From positions 82,184-146,183 of the forward strand of contig JADJSX010000014.1 in the NCBI GenBank assembly GCA_016711485.1: a DNA stretch of 64,000 nt, in the 5' to 3' direction. Shown here piece after piece: positions 9,512 to 17,501 of this stretch (position 1 is the stretch's first letter; every line of letters begins with the position of its first letter). This DNA is from Leptospiraceae bacterium. Its GTDB lineage: Bacteria > Spirochaetota > Leptospiria > Leptospirales > Leptospiraceae. The position numbers and the translations under genes are program-made. Under the pieces are notes generated by a model that was not told the origin of the DNA, did no database searches, and saw only the letters and a program-made list of their open reading frames with translations.

Positions 9512-9702
9512 CTATTTAACATCAGTGGTGTATGTTCCAAACATCAAAATAAAATACGCATTCGTTTACTTTTGGCATACAGAATTTAATGTAGGATAGG
9601 AATCAGAGATTGTGTAAAAGCGGAAACAATGCCAACAAATTTCCAATTGCATTTGTGTAGATCAGCGAAATTTGTGGGCAAAATCCTTTTGTCGAATTCA
9701 AA

Positions 9703-10167
9703 TTATTTCGTAACTTCAGCCAATTCTTCAGAAGAAAGGATTTTTTCGATATCCATAATAATGATGAAACGGTTTTCTTTCTTAGCCACTCCCACGATGT
9801 AACGAGAAGACATTCCTCGCACAGATGGAGGCGGAGGATCTATTTGAGAGGAAGAAAAATGCACTACATGAGACACCTTGTCGACAATGACTCCTAATGA
9901 CTTTCCATCTATCTTAACTATAATAGCTCTATTCATAGAGGACTCGCCGACTTTTTTGTTCATGATTTTTTTACTGAGATCGATCATGTTCACTACTTTT
10001 CCGCGAATATCCATTAAACCCACAAAGTAATTTTGGGATTTGGGAACTTTAATTAGATTCGTAACTTTTACGATCTCCTCAACGTTGATAATAGAAATAG
10101 CATAGTCCTCTTCCCCAATCGTAAAAGTAATATACTGTTCACTTAAATGATTATCATCTTTAGCCAT
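9703..10167 (-). CDS. cheW: CheW-like chemotaxis coupling protein
   Basis: 154 residues, one CheW domain. The start QYITFTIGEEDYAISIINVEEIVK, the GLMDIRGKVVNMIDLSKK stretch and ILVIVDKVS-type core (here SLGVIVDKVSHV) are family hallmarks. CheW couples chemoreceptor arrays to the CheA kinase, controlling flagellar rotation. It is probably in one transcript with the upstream membrane protein gene (13-bp gap). No other che genes are in the window, so it may be a second, array-specific CheW. PPPPSVRGM at about residues 107-115 is a proline-rich turn seen in some CheW variants. Confidence 0.9.
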   Translation of the reverse strand: MAKDDNHLSEQYITFTIGEEDYAISIINVEEIVKVTNLIKVPKSQNYFVGLMDIRGKVVNMIDLSKKIMNKKVGESSMNRAIIVKIDGKSLGVIVDKVSHVVHFSSSQIDPPPPSVRGMSSRYIVGVAKKENRFIIIMDIEKILSSEELAEVTK

Positions 10168-10180
10168 CTATTATAACCCC

Positions 10181-10912
10181 TTAAAATCTCGTAAACCCTG
10201 TATAGAAATAATATCCACCAAACGAAAGAAAACTCATCACTTTCAAATAAAAGGGAGTTCGATTTCGTAAAATCCAATCAAAACCACCAAAAAGAATTCC
10301 CATAAATGCTAGAGAGAATCCCAAAACAACATAATCAAAAAAATGTAAATAAATTGCAAGACAAACTGATATTCCTAAAATAGAATCATACAGATCATCT
10401 AAAAACCTAATTCTAAAATCGGCATAAGAACTTTTGAGCTTTTGAGAAAGGTTAGTGATATAATCCCTTTTTTGGGGATTACTCATTGTATCCTGACTTT
10501 GTTCAACTCCAACATATCCACTAGAATCTTGGTTTCTTTTCCCTAATGAGACACGGGAAATATCGTAAACCCCGCCAATCGATGTTAGTACATCATCATC
10601 GGGAATACAAGAAAAAATATTTCTAAAAGGATAAAACTTTTTTCGTAAAGATGTATTTACTGCATTTAATACATCTCTCTCTCTTATAATTGTTCCGTTT
10701 TTAATTGTTGTGGTGTAGGTTCTACCTTTTTCGGAGGCGGGCTCTAAACTTAAACGAACAAGGTTTTCATGAAAATTATAATCAACTAAAAAAACATCCC
10801 CTACTGGAGAAACTGCCCTGTAAGATTTAAAATACCCTCTTGCAGGTTTTGCGCTTCGTTTCCACCAAGTTCTAAATCCTTCATAATCCGAATCGTATAA
10901 CATATGTATCAT
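10181..10912 (-). CDS. Hypothetical membrane protein with C-terminal transmembrane helices
   Basis: 243 residues. The N-terminal ~165 residues are soluble and contain no motif I recognise. Residues ~175-240 hold about three hydrophobic segments (ILGISVCLAIYLHFF, VLGFSLAFMGILFGG, MSFLSFGGYYFY). The start MIHMLYD could alternatively be the second methionine. It is placed 13 bp upstream of cheW in the same orientation, so both may be co-expressed. No function is proposed. Confidence 0.6.
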   Translation of the reverse strand: MIHMLYDSDYEGFRTWWKRSAKPARGYFKSYRAVSPVGDVFLVDYNFHENLVRLSLEPASEKGRTYTTTIKNGTIIRERDVLNAVNTSLRKKFYPFRNIFSCIPDDDVLTSIGGVYDISRVSLGKRNQDSSGYVGVEQSQDTMSNPQKRDYITNLSQKLKSSYADFRIRFLDDLYDSILGISVCLAIYLHFFDYVVLGFSLAFMGILFGGFDWILRNRTPFYLKVMSFLSFGGYYFYTGFTRF

Positions 10913-10959
10913 ATCGGACTCTAAAAAAAATAGCTAAAGGTACATTCTTTTATGGAAAA

Positions 10960-11008
10960 TAAAAAGTAAAAACTTTTATCCCCTCCCGAATAAAATTCAC
11001 GGGAGGGG
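10960..11008 (-). terminator. Rho-independent terminator of the FYDLN-miaA-hfq operon
   Basis: Perfect 9-bp G+C-rich stem, 10980-10988 (CCCCTCCCG) with 11000-11008 (CGGGAGGGG), and an 11-nt loop. Read on the minus strand it is followed by the T-rich tract covering about 10960-10979. It lies 22 bp downstream of the small basic protein gene and closes the minus-strand operon. Confidence 0.85.
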
Positions 11009-11030
11009 AGACTTAGATTAATGCAAAATT

Positions 11031-11126
11031 CTATTTGCCTTTTTTCTTATGTCTGTTGGCTCTACGCTTTTTTTTTCTCTTGTGAGTAGCGATTTTTTTT
11101 CTTTTTCTTTTTTTACCAGACGGCAT
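11031..11126 (-). CDS. 31-residue Lys/Arg-rich basic protein, probably ribosome-associated
   Basis: A complete very small gene: ATG at 11126, TAG at 11031-11033, preceded by the strong Shine-Dalgarno AAAGGAG with ideal spacing and followed by a textbook terminator. The product starts MPSGKKRKRKKIATHKRKKK and is more than half Lys/Arg. From memory it resembles the tiny MPSGKKRKRHKIATHKRKK-type proteins found in Bacteroidetes and spirochaetes, which look like ribosomal or RNA-binding accessory proteins. It is the last gene of the FYDLN-miaA-hfq-manC operon, itself rich in RNA-metabolism genes. Sure as a gene, unsure as to function. Confidence 0.75.
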   Translation of the reverse strand: MPSGKKRKRKKIATHKRKKKRRANRHKKKGK

Positions 11127-11154
11127 TCATAACTCCTTTAATAATGTTAAAAAA

Positions 11155-12219
11155 CTATTCCAAATACTTTTGTAAACTTCTATTTTTCTTTAAGTCAGAT
11201 AATAAAAGTTTTATATCTTTAATTCCTGTTTTAGAGGAAATAAACAATACGTCATCTTCTTCAACTACAATGAGATCCTCGACACCTAAAAAGGTAACTA
11301 ATTCTTTTTTTGTGGAAGAGATATTTCCCTTCGCATTAAAATGATATACAGCTTTTCCGGAGTGATGATTTCCTTGATTGTCCCCTTTTAATACTCTTTC
11401 CAACGACAACCAAGAACCAACGTCATCCCAATCAAAACTTGCTTTTACCATTCGAATCAAGGAACTTTTTTCCATGATAGCAGTATCGATCGCTTCAGAG
11501 GGTAATAATTTAAACGCTGCACTCAATTCTCCAAAATTAGAAAATGGAAATTTATTTTTGAGAGGGGAAATAATATAAGGAGCGTGTTTTGTTAATTCAG
11601 CTAAAATTACATCTGTTTTCCAAATAAAAATTCCCGGGTTCCAATAAAAGTTCTTTCGTTTTAAATATTTTAGAGCTACCTTCAAGTCAGGTTTTTCAAA
11701 AAAACCTTTTACTTCCATACCATGTTTTGTAGGTTTACCGGTCGCGATATAGCCATATCCTGTTTCTGGTCTTACTGGCTTAATACCAAGCAGAACCAAA
11801 TTATCTTCCGCTTCTAACATGGCAATTTTGACAGTCTTCGTAAATTCAGAAACTGGATTTATGAATGCATCTGCAGATAATACAATTTGGATCGGATTTC
11901 CAAATTTTTGTTTAAAATAAAGGGAAGCTAAAGCAACTATAGGTGCTGTATTTTTTCCTTCTGGCTCTAAAATAAAGTTTTTTTCGGGAAAACTCTTTTC
12001 CTGTAGTAGGATGGATTTTTTTAAAGCCGCATTCGTGCCAATAAAGATTCTATCTAAGCTAGTCAAAGAGAGTGCTCTATCAATAGTCTCTCGCAAAAGA
12101 GTTTTATTTGAATAGACTTTCTGGAGTTGCTTTGGAGTGAAAGTTCTAGAACGAGGCCAAAACCTCTCCCCTTTTCCTCCGGCCATTATCAATACTACTG
12201 GTTTTTCTTTCGCCGTCAT
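11155..12219 (-). CDS. manC: Mannose-1-phosphate guanylyltransferase
   Basis: 354-residue nucleotidyltransferase producing GDP-mannose from GTP and mannose-1-P for polysaccharide or lipopolysaccharide synthesis. The signature GGKGERFWPRSR at the N-terminus (pyrophosphorylase motif), KNTAPIVALASLYF, the FFEKPD motif and WNPGIFIWK are all family-typical. It lacks the C-terminal phosphomannose isomerase cupin of bifunctional ManC enzymes, so it is the short monofunctional type. It follows hfq by 15 bp on the minus strand and is part of the same operon. No other GDP-sugar gene is nearby. Confidence 0.9.
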   Translation of the reverse strand: MTAKEKPVVLIMAGGKGERFWPRSRTFTPKQLQKVYSNKTLLRETIDRALSLTSLDRIFIGTNAALKKSILLQEKSFPEKNFILEPEGKNTAPIVALASLYFKQKFGNPIQIVLSADAFINPVSEFTKTVKIAMLEAEDNLVLLGIKPVRPETGYGYIATGKPTKHGMEVKGFFEKPDLKVALKYLKRKNFYWNPGIFIWKTDVILAELTKHAPYIISPLKNKFPFSNFGELSAAFKLLPSEAIDTAIMEKSSLIRMVKASFDWDDVGSWLSLERVLKGDNQGNHHSGKAVYHFNAKGNISSTKKELVTFLGVEDLIVVEEDDVLFISSKTGIKDIKLLLSDLKKNRSLQKYLE

Positions 12220-12234
12220 AGTGACTCCAGTGGA

Positions 12235-12486
12235 TTAGGTTTCTTTAATGTCTTCAGGGGCGAATTTAATTGGTTTTAATGGAATAATTGTGGAAACTGC
12301 ATGTTTATAAATAAGTTGCTGTTTTCCATCATTTTCAATGATAATTGTAAAATTATCGAAACTATAAACTTTTCCTTTTAAAGGAACACCATTTAGGAGA
12401 TAAATGGTTAAATCTATCTTATCTTTTCTAGCTGTATTCAGTATGTAGTCTTGAATATTATTTTTTGTAGACATCCCATTTACCAT
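12235..12486 (-). CDS. hfq: Hfq RNA chaperone
   Basis: 83 residues with both Sm motifs: IDLTIYLLNGVPLKGKVYSFDNFTI and the terminal YKHAVSTIIPLKP, which is the diagnostic Hfq Sm2 motif. The hexameric ring pairs small RNAs with mRNAs. The start is uncertain: ATG at 12486 (MVNGM) or ATG at 12474 (MSTKNN), the latter matching the usual short N-terminus before the first helix. It lies 3 bp downstream of miaA, the classical miaA-hfq order conserved in many bacteria. Confidence 0.95.
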   Translation of the reverse strand: MVNGMSTKNNIQDYILNTARKDKIDLTIYLLNGVPLKGKVYSFDNFTIIIENDGKQQLIYKHAVSTIIPLKPIKFAPEDIKET

Positions 12487-12489
12487 CTT

Positions 12490-13365
12490 TTATATTTTTT
12501 TTATTAATTCCAACGCTTCTTTCGAGCTCATCGGGTTCAAAACTTCTTCCTTTTTAAACCAAGTAATTTGCTTCTTCGCATAATTTCTATGCGACTGAGA
12601 AAACTCCTCAGAAAAGGATTCCATGGTCATTTTACCATTGATATAAGCAAGTGCAAAATTATAACCAAGAGAATTTAGAGCAGGAGCTTCTTCTCCAAAT
12701 TGAGAGACAACTTCATTTGTTTCTTCCAAAAGTCCCCCTTGAATCATGGATTTACATCTTAGATTAATTCTTTCGTATAACTCCGATCTTTCCCTAGAAA
12801 TTAAAATTCCCGATACTTCCAGTTTTTCTTGTGCTAGGTAGCCGTCATTCCTATTTTCTTTTAAAGTTGACCAACGTTCACCACTGGACTCAAAAACCTC
12901 TAGAGCTCGCGTTACACGATAATCGTCAGCATAACCGACCGTTCGGGTGGTAACTTCGTCCACACTTAATAAACGACTCCAACGCTCTTCTCTCGTGAGG
13001 GATTCTATCTTTTGTCGAACCTCCGGTTTTATTTCAGGAACAGGGTACATCCCATAAAGAAACGCTTTTAGGTAAAAACCAGTTCCGCAAGTAATTATAG
13101 GAATTTTTTCCCTCGCATAAATATCTTCTAGAGCTTTATTGGCAAGTGATACAAAATAGGCAGCATTTATTTTTTGATTTGGATCTAGAAAGTCAACTAG
13201 GTGGTGCTTAATTTGATTCAAAATTTCTTTTTCTGGTTTTGCTGTTCCTACAGAAAGAATTTTATAAACCTGTCTAGAGTCAAAGGAAACAATCTCAAAT
13301 CGGTCTGGATCAAGATGAGTGCAGATTTCTGTTTTGCCCCCTCCTGTAGGAGAGGCCAATATCAC
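12490..13365 (-). CDS. miaA: tRNA dimethylallyltransferase
   Basis: Transfers a dimethylallyl group to N6 of A37 in tRNAs reading U-starting codons. The P-loop SPTGGGKT lies at the extreme N-terminus, DSRQVYKILSVGTAKP is the substrate-binding segment, and GTGFYLKAFLYG and the C-terminal NYAKKQITWFKK are family-typical. The start is GTG at 13365; it leaves only two residues before the first beta strand, but no ATG, GTG or TTG occurs upstream in frame before the overlap with the FYDLN gene. 291 residues is slightly short for MiaA. It sits between the FYDLN gene and hfq. Confidence 0.92.
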   Translation of the reverse strand: MILASPTGGGKTEICTHLDPDRFEIVSFDSRQVYKILSVGTAKPEKEILNQIKHHLVDFLDPNQKINAAYFVSLANKALEDIYAREKIPIITCGTGFYLKAFLYGMYPVPEIKPEVRQKIESLTREERWSRLLSVDEVTTRTVGYADDYRVTRALEVFESSGERWSTLKENRNDGYLAQEKLEVSGILISRERSELYERINLRCKSMIQGGLLEETNEVVSQFGEEAPALNSLGYNFALAYINGKMTMESFSEEFSQSHRNYAKKQITWFKKEEVLNPMSSKEALELIKKI

Positions 13366-13376
13366 AAGCTTCTTGA

Positions 13377-13796
13377 TTAGGTGTCTTCCTCATCTAGAAT
13401 TGGCTCTGGATCGTCAATCTCTGCGTCTGGCTCGAGTAGAATATCTTCCTCTGCTCCTAATTCAGCTACAACATCTTCATCGACAACATCAAATTCACTC
13501 AGTTTAGGTGAGGACTTTGGAAATTTGACTTTTACTGTAGGTCGTGTATTCTGGTCAGCACCACATTTGGGACAAATTTTTTCTTCCTTTCCTAAATCGT
13601 AAAACTTAGTATTACAACTGTAACAGGTATGTTTTTTCCCAAGTCCGCCACCCTCAGTTACTACAGGGGGCTTCTTTGGAGAAACTTTAGCTGTTTTGGT
13701 TGAAGTGTCTGCTTTTTTAGCATCCGACTTTTTAGAAGGCTCTGCCTTTTTGGTCTCTGGTTTCTTCACTACTTTTTTCTGCAACTTCTTGGTCAT
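13377..13796 (-). CDS. FYDLN-acid family zinc-ribbon protein
   Basis: 139 residues in three parts: a Lys/Pro/Ala-rich basic tail (1-50), a zinc ribbon with CYSC and CPKC pairs around the eponymous FYDL sequence (about 55-85), and a strongly acidic C-terminus. This is the layout of the TIGR02300/FYDLN_acid family, whose biochemical role is not established. The charge segregation suggests a nucleic-acid-binding or ribosome-associated regulator. It is the first gene of the operon with miaA and hfq; the gap to miaA is 11 bp. Confidence 0.85.
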   Translation of the reverse strand: MTKKLQKKVVKKPETKKAEPSKKSDAKKADTSTKTAKVSPKKPPVVTEGGGLGKKHTCYSCNTKFYDLGKEEKICPKCGADQNTRPTVKVKFPKSSPKLSEFDVVDEDVVAELGAEEDILLEPDAEIDDPEPILDEEDT

Positions 13797-13901
13797 AAAA
13801 AAGAAATTAAAAAATCTAGGATTAAAAATATGACAAGCTAAATTTTATAAAATCATCATTTTTGGATTTTTTTTTCAAAATAGATGGACGTTAATTAATA
13901 A

Positions 13902-14798
13902 ATGAGTTTTTTTACCCCTACCATGGCAACTTCCTATCAAACATTCTCATCCATCAGACACAATCTGAGCGTAAAAATCCAAGATAACCAAAAGTCCGAG
14001 TCCATTTTACTTTTACACGGATTTAACGACAACAAAGAGACATTTGTTTTTCTAGAAAATTTTCTCAGCGAACGATTCAATATCTATAGTTTTGATTTTC
14101 GAGGGCATGGTGACTCCGATTGGAAAAAAGACTCTCTGTATCACTACAGCGAAAACTTAATCGATTTACAAAACCTAATTGAACACTTTTTTGACAAGCC
14201 AATCTACTTGCTTGGTCACTCTATGGGTGCAGGCATGGCTGCTCGTTTTACCGGTTTATTTCCAGAAAAAATCAAGCTCCTCATCTGTCTGGAAGGATTT
14301 AGTGGATTACAACCGCAAGAGGCAGAACGCAAACGAATGAGAGAATGGTTAATCACTACTAGCCGTCGAAACGAACGAAATTCAACACCCACCGAACGCA
14401 AAAAAAACATGACTCTAGAAGAAGCCAAAAATAAACTCGGATTAATCTATGGAGGGTTAGCAAAAGAAAAAATAGACTCTCTCATAGGAGGGTTAGTAAA
14501 ACAAACGGAAGATGGATTTTACAAATGGAAAAATGACCCTAACTTAAAAACAAGCACCCCTATTCCCTTCCCGCCAGAATTATCCAGAAAATTATGGAGC
14601 GAAATTACAAGTCCTGTTCTAATTTTCTTTGGAAGACAAACACATATTCGCCCCAACAACTTAGAAGAAATTCTATCTCATTTCAAAAATGTGGAACTTC
14701 ACGAGGTAGATCACGCCGGTCATAATATGCACCACGATAAACCAGAAGTTTTAATTAAGGTAATGGAAGAGTTTTTCCAAAAACATTTTCCTGCTTAA
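13902..14798 (+). CDS. Alpha/beta hydrolase
   Basis: 298 residues with the alpha/beta hydrolase fold. LLLHGFNDN provides the oxyanion region, DFRGHGDSD a typical strand-4 motif, GHSMGAG the nucleophilic elbow with Ser, and DHAGHNMHHD the C-terminal catalytic His. The substrate cannot be told from sequence; esterase or lipase-like activity is the default. The gene stands alone on the plus strand and its 3' end overlaps the convergent frameshifted gene by about 44 bp. Confidence 0.85.
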   Translation: MSFFTPTMATSYQTFSSIRHNLSVKIQDNQKSESILLLHGFNDNKETFVFLENFLSERFNIYSFDFRGHGDSDWKKDSLYHYSENLIDLQNLIEHFFDKPIYLLGHSMGAGMAARFTGLFPEKIKLLICLEGFSGLQPQEAERKRMREWLITTSRRNERNSTPTERKKNMTLEEAKNKLGLIYGGLAKEKIDSLIGGLVKQTEDGFYKWKNDPNLKTSTPIPFPPELSRKLWSEITSPVLIFFGRQTHIRPNNLEEILSHFKNVELHEVDHAGHNMHHDKPEVLIKVMEEFFQKHFPA

Positions 14799-15347
14799 TT
14801 AGTTTGATTCTGTCAACGGGAGAAGGAATTTCATTGATGGCAAAAATTCTTGAGATTGGAAATTTGGGCTCCGTGTAATTTGTGTGAGTATCAATTTGTA
14901 ATTTAACTTTACTCATTTCCTCACCACTAACGTCATTTGAAATCGTTCGAACAATAGTTTCCGATTCCATTTTCGAACTAAGTCTAGTCCGACTTTTTAA
15001 GAAGCTAATGGAATATAGCCGCCCCTCTTTTAAATTTAAAACAAATGACTCGGCTACAAAATGTTGGTTTCTGCGTCCGGGTTGCGTTTCAGTAAAATTC
15101 CTAAACTCTTTGGTGAATGCGTTATTTTTAACTTTTCCATTTTTTGAAAGATAGAGAACAATCTTTGAAATTTCAGTATGAAAATAGACTATGTCTTTTT
15201 TTAAAAAATCATAGGTTTTTTTCTGTTCCTTTGTAAATTCCCTTGGCTGAATCGATCCGTCTGGATTAATTAATGTAGGGTATTCAAAATCACTCGAAAT
15301 TATATTCAGATGAAATAAAAAAACAAAAACAAATAAACTTTTAACAT
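14755..15347 (-). pseudogene. Small secreted hypothetical protein, frameshifted in its signal peptide
   Basis: One continuous reading frame (residues SSDFEYPTLINPDG... to the TAA before 14755) runs from about 15320 to 14755 but has no usable start codon of its own. The ATG at 15347, preceded by an AGGA Shine-Dalgarno, encodes a convincing signal peptide (MLKVYLFLFF) in another frame and stops after 13 codons. Adding one T to the T7 run at 15317-15323 joins the two into a ~197-residue secreted protein. So the gene has lost one T, through slippage, a true mutation or a consensus error. No domain is recognised. Most of the 737-bp gap 14799-15535 is explained by this gene; 15348-15535 shows nothing definite. 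Confidence 0.6.
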
Positions 15348-15535
15348 GATTTTTTCCTAGACAATAGAGTAAAATTCAAATGACAATTGTTTACAATTGC
15401 CATTTAAGTCGAATTTTCAAGCGATTTCCCACTTCACCGGATATTTAAAAGGAAAATAATATCCTTTTTCAAATCTAGCTGCTCATTTAATGATTGTAAA
15501 AAAGACAAGGACATATAAATTTAGAAGTCATACTT

Positions 15536-15871
15536 ATGGAAATAACTAAACGAATAGCAAACGATACGATTATAATAGAACTATCCGGTAGCCTAGATAT
15601 ATATACGGCTCCTGATTTTAAAACGTTTCTAAATGCAAATGTAAATTCACAACACCCAAGAGTAATTGTGAATATGGAGAAATTGAATTATATCGACTCC
15701 TCTGGCATAGGGATTTTAATCAAAAGTCTAAACTACTTAAAAGAGTGGAATGGACAATTGCAACTTGCAAATCTAAAAGAATCCCTTCAAAAGATATTTA
15801 AAGTCGCAGGCCTTACAGCATACTTTCAATTTATCTCTGAAAAAGAATTCAAAGAAAAATATTCTGGATGA
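15536..15871 (+). CDS. STAS-domain anti-sigma factor antagonist
   Basis: 111 residues, a single STAS domain of the SpoIIAA/RsbV type. The phosphorylation-site motif IDSSGIGIL is intact, with Ser55 as the expected phosphoserine. Such proteins release a sigma factor or another partner from an anti-sigma kinase. The start overlaps nothing upstream; the stop overlaps the ATG of a J-domain protein (ATGA), so the two are translationally coupled. No sigma or anti-sigma factor is adjacent, but a HATPase-containing regulator occurs at 20627-22057. Confidence 0.88.
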   Translation: MEITKRIANDTIIIELSGSLDIYTAPDFKTFLNANVNSQHPRVIVNMEKLNYIDSSGIGILIKSLNYLKEWNGQLQLANLKESLQKIFKVAGLTAYFQFISEKEFKEKYSG

Positions 15872-16704
15872 ACACAATGTATTTGACAGAGCAGACATTA
15901 GAGGAAGTACTCTCTGAAATACAAATTCACTGTTTTGACTGCACATGGGACATTTCGCATGAAAAACTAATTGATGTACTCGGAATTCGAAAAGAAGATT
16001 TTTATAGAAACCTCTACTCTTTGAAACGAAATCATTCCCAAAGTATAAGTCTTCGTTCATTCAGTGAAAAAGAAGCAGACATACTTTGTATTTTACTAGA
16101 ACAAATTTTTCATCGAAATGATATTGAAGAACAGTTTCTACGCTCGGGAATATATTTTCCCAAAAGTTCTCTAATAGAATTAGTACAAATATTTATTGAA
16201 CTGACGCAATCGACTCTGAAAAAACACAAAATAGATAAGGAACTATTACATTTACTTGTGAGTTCAACAAAACACTTTGATGATGCATTTGATTCATATT
16301 TTTTAGATAAATTTGATTTAGATATTCTATTTGAAAGAAGCATAAATATATTTACAAATTCTCGAAACATTGATACTTCCTTTGGAGCCGATATTTTTTT
16401 AAAAAAACATCTACAAGAATTAACAAACTACAATAAAATTTCTCTAAAAAAAATTACGCAAGAATACAGGCAAAGATTTTATTACGAATTATTTGGAAAA
16501 TTAAAACGAGAGGGGAAAATGAATTCAGAAACCAAACAACTTTTAGATTTTTTTGAGCTAGAAGATAACGCTACTTTAAAAGATTTAAAGAAAAAGTTTA
16601 AGGAGTTACTACTCATTTACCACCCCGACGTAAATAAAGACGGACACCAAAAGACGCAAGAGATAATTGAAAATTACAATAAATTATTTGAGTTACTTAG
16701 GTAA
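15868..16704 (+). CDS. J-domain protein with unknown helical N-terminal domain
   Basis: 278 residues. Residues 1-220 are helical with no recognised family. The C-terminus (about 225-278) is a J-domain with HPD at 252-254, and the protein ends right after helix III. The HPD tripeptide indicates stimulation of an Hsp70 ATPase. Its ATG overlaps the stop of the STAS gene, suggesting the pair act together. It ends 12 bp from the convergent glycosyltransferase gene. Confidence 0.7.
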   Translation: MNTMYLTEQTLEEVLSEIQIHCFDCTWDISHEKLIDVLGIRKEDFYRNLYSLKRNHSQSISLRSFSEKEADILCILLEQIFHRNDIEEQFLRSGIYFPKSSLIELVQIFIELTQSTLKKHKIDKELLHLLVSSTKHFDDAFDSYFLDKFDLDILFERSINIFTNSRNIDTSFGADIFLKKHLQELTNYNKISLKKITQEYRQRFYYELFGKLKREGKMNSETKQLLDFFELEDNATLKDLKKKFKELLLIYHPDVNKDGHQKTQEIIENYNKLFELLR

Positions 16705-16715
16705 ACCTGAATCAA

Positions 16716-17501
16716 TTAAAATAATTTCCAACCCCATTTATTGAAATACCGAATCATATTCGAAATAAATAAAAATCGAATTTTCCAATTCTTGGTAGTA
16801 ATACCTTTCGAAAGAAATACAATATTTGTTTTTGCATAATAAGAAGTTCTATAACCTACCGATTGTATTTTCCTACAAATATCTAAGTCTCCAAAATGTA
16901 AAAAATACCCAGAATCAAATCCTTTTACTTTCTCTAATACGTCCCTTCTAAATAACATAAATACACCACTTATAAAAGGTACTTCGTAGTTTTCATTTTG
17001 ATTTAAATCACGCATTTCGGAATATTCTAGGGTTTGCAGAAATAAAAATTGGAAAAATTTTGGAATGGAATGGAGAACAAAAACTGAGTATAAAGTTGGA
17101 TAACGTTTATTTAGATATTGCGGAGTGCCATCCAAGTTTAGGACTTTCGGAGTCCCTATTCCTATTTCTGAATTCCTATCCATAAACTGAATCATTTTTT
17201 CCAGTGCATCTTCTTTGATAAATACATTTGGGTTTAATACTAAATAGTATTTTGAAACTTCCGCATTTTCAAATGCAATATTATGCCCTTTCCCAAAACC
17301 TACATTTCTGCCATGATTAAAATGATAAAAAACTCTATCGTCAGACGAAAGAGAATAATACCCTTCTACTGCACTATTATCTATAACGTAAATTTTTACT
17401 TTTAGTTTTGTATCCAAAAAAGATTTTATACATTCCTGCAAAACTTGCGGCGAAGTATCATAAACCACTACACTCGCGATACAATCAAATACTTGACTCA
17501 T
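16716..17501 (-). CDS. Family 2 glycosyltransferase (rhamnosyltransferase-like) with an altered DxD-type motif
   Basis: 261 residues of GT-A fold: VVVYDTSPQVLQECIKSF at the N-terminus, NVGFGKGHNIAF in the nucleotide-binding region, then a family-typical SGVFMLFRRDVLEKVKGFDSGYF-type acceptor region and FHFGDLDICRK (catalytic ED-like motif; here GDLD). The metal-binding motif, usually NPD in this family, reads LNPNVF, so one Asp is replaced by Asn. Likely a cell-surface glycan enzyme, or with that change a weakened one. It overlaps the upstream acyl-CoA dehydrogenase gene by 17 bp. Confidence 0.8.
   Translation of the reverse strand: MSQVFDCIASVVVYDTSPQVLQECIKSFLDTKLKVKIYVIDNSAVEGYYSLSSDDRVFYHFNHGRNVGFGKGHNIAFENAEVSKYYLVLNPNVFIKEDALEKMIQFMDRNSEIGIGTPKVLNLDGTPQYLNKRYPTLYSVFVLHSIPKFFQFLFLQTLEYSEMRDLNQNENYEVPFISGVFMLFRRDVLEKVKGFDSGYFLHFGDLDICRKIQSVGYRTSYYAKTNIVFLSKGITTKNWKIRFLFISNMIRYFNKWGWKLF

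Noticed and set aside
9327..9512. 61-codon frame on the minus strand inside the intergenic element
   Set aside because: Low-complexity Lys/Phe-rich translation of the polypurine hairpin and no ribosome-binding site.
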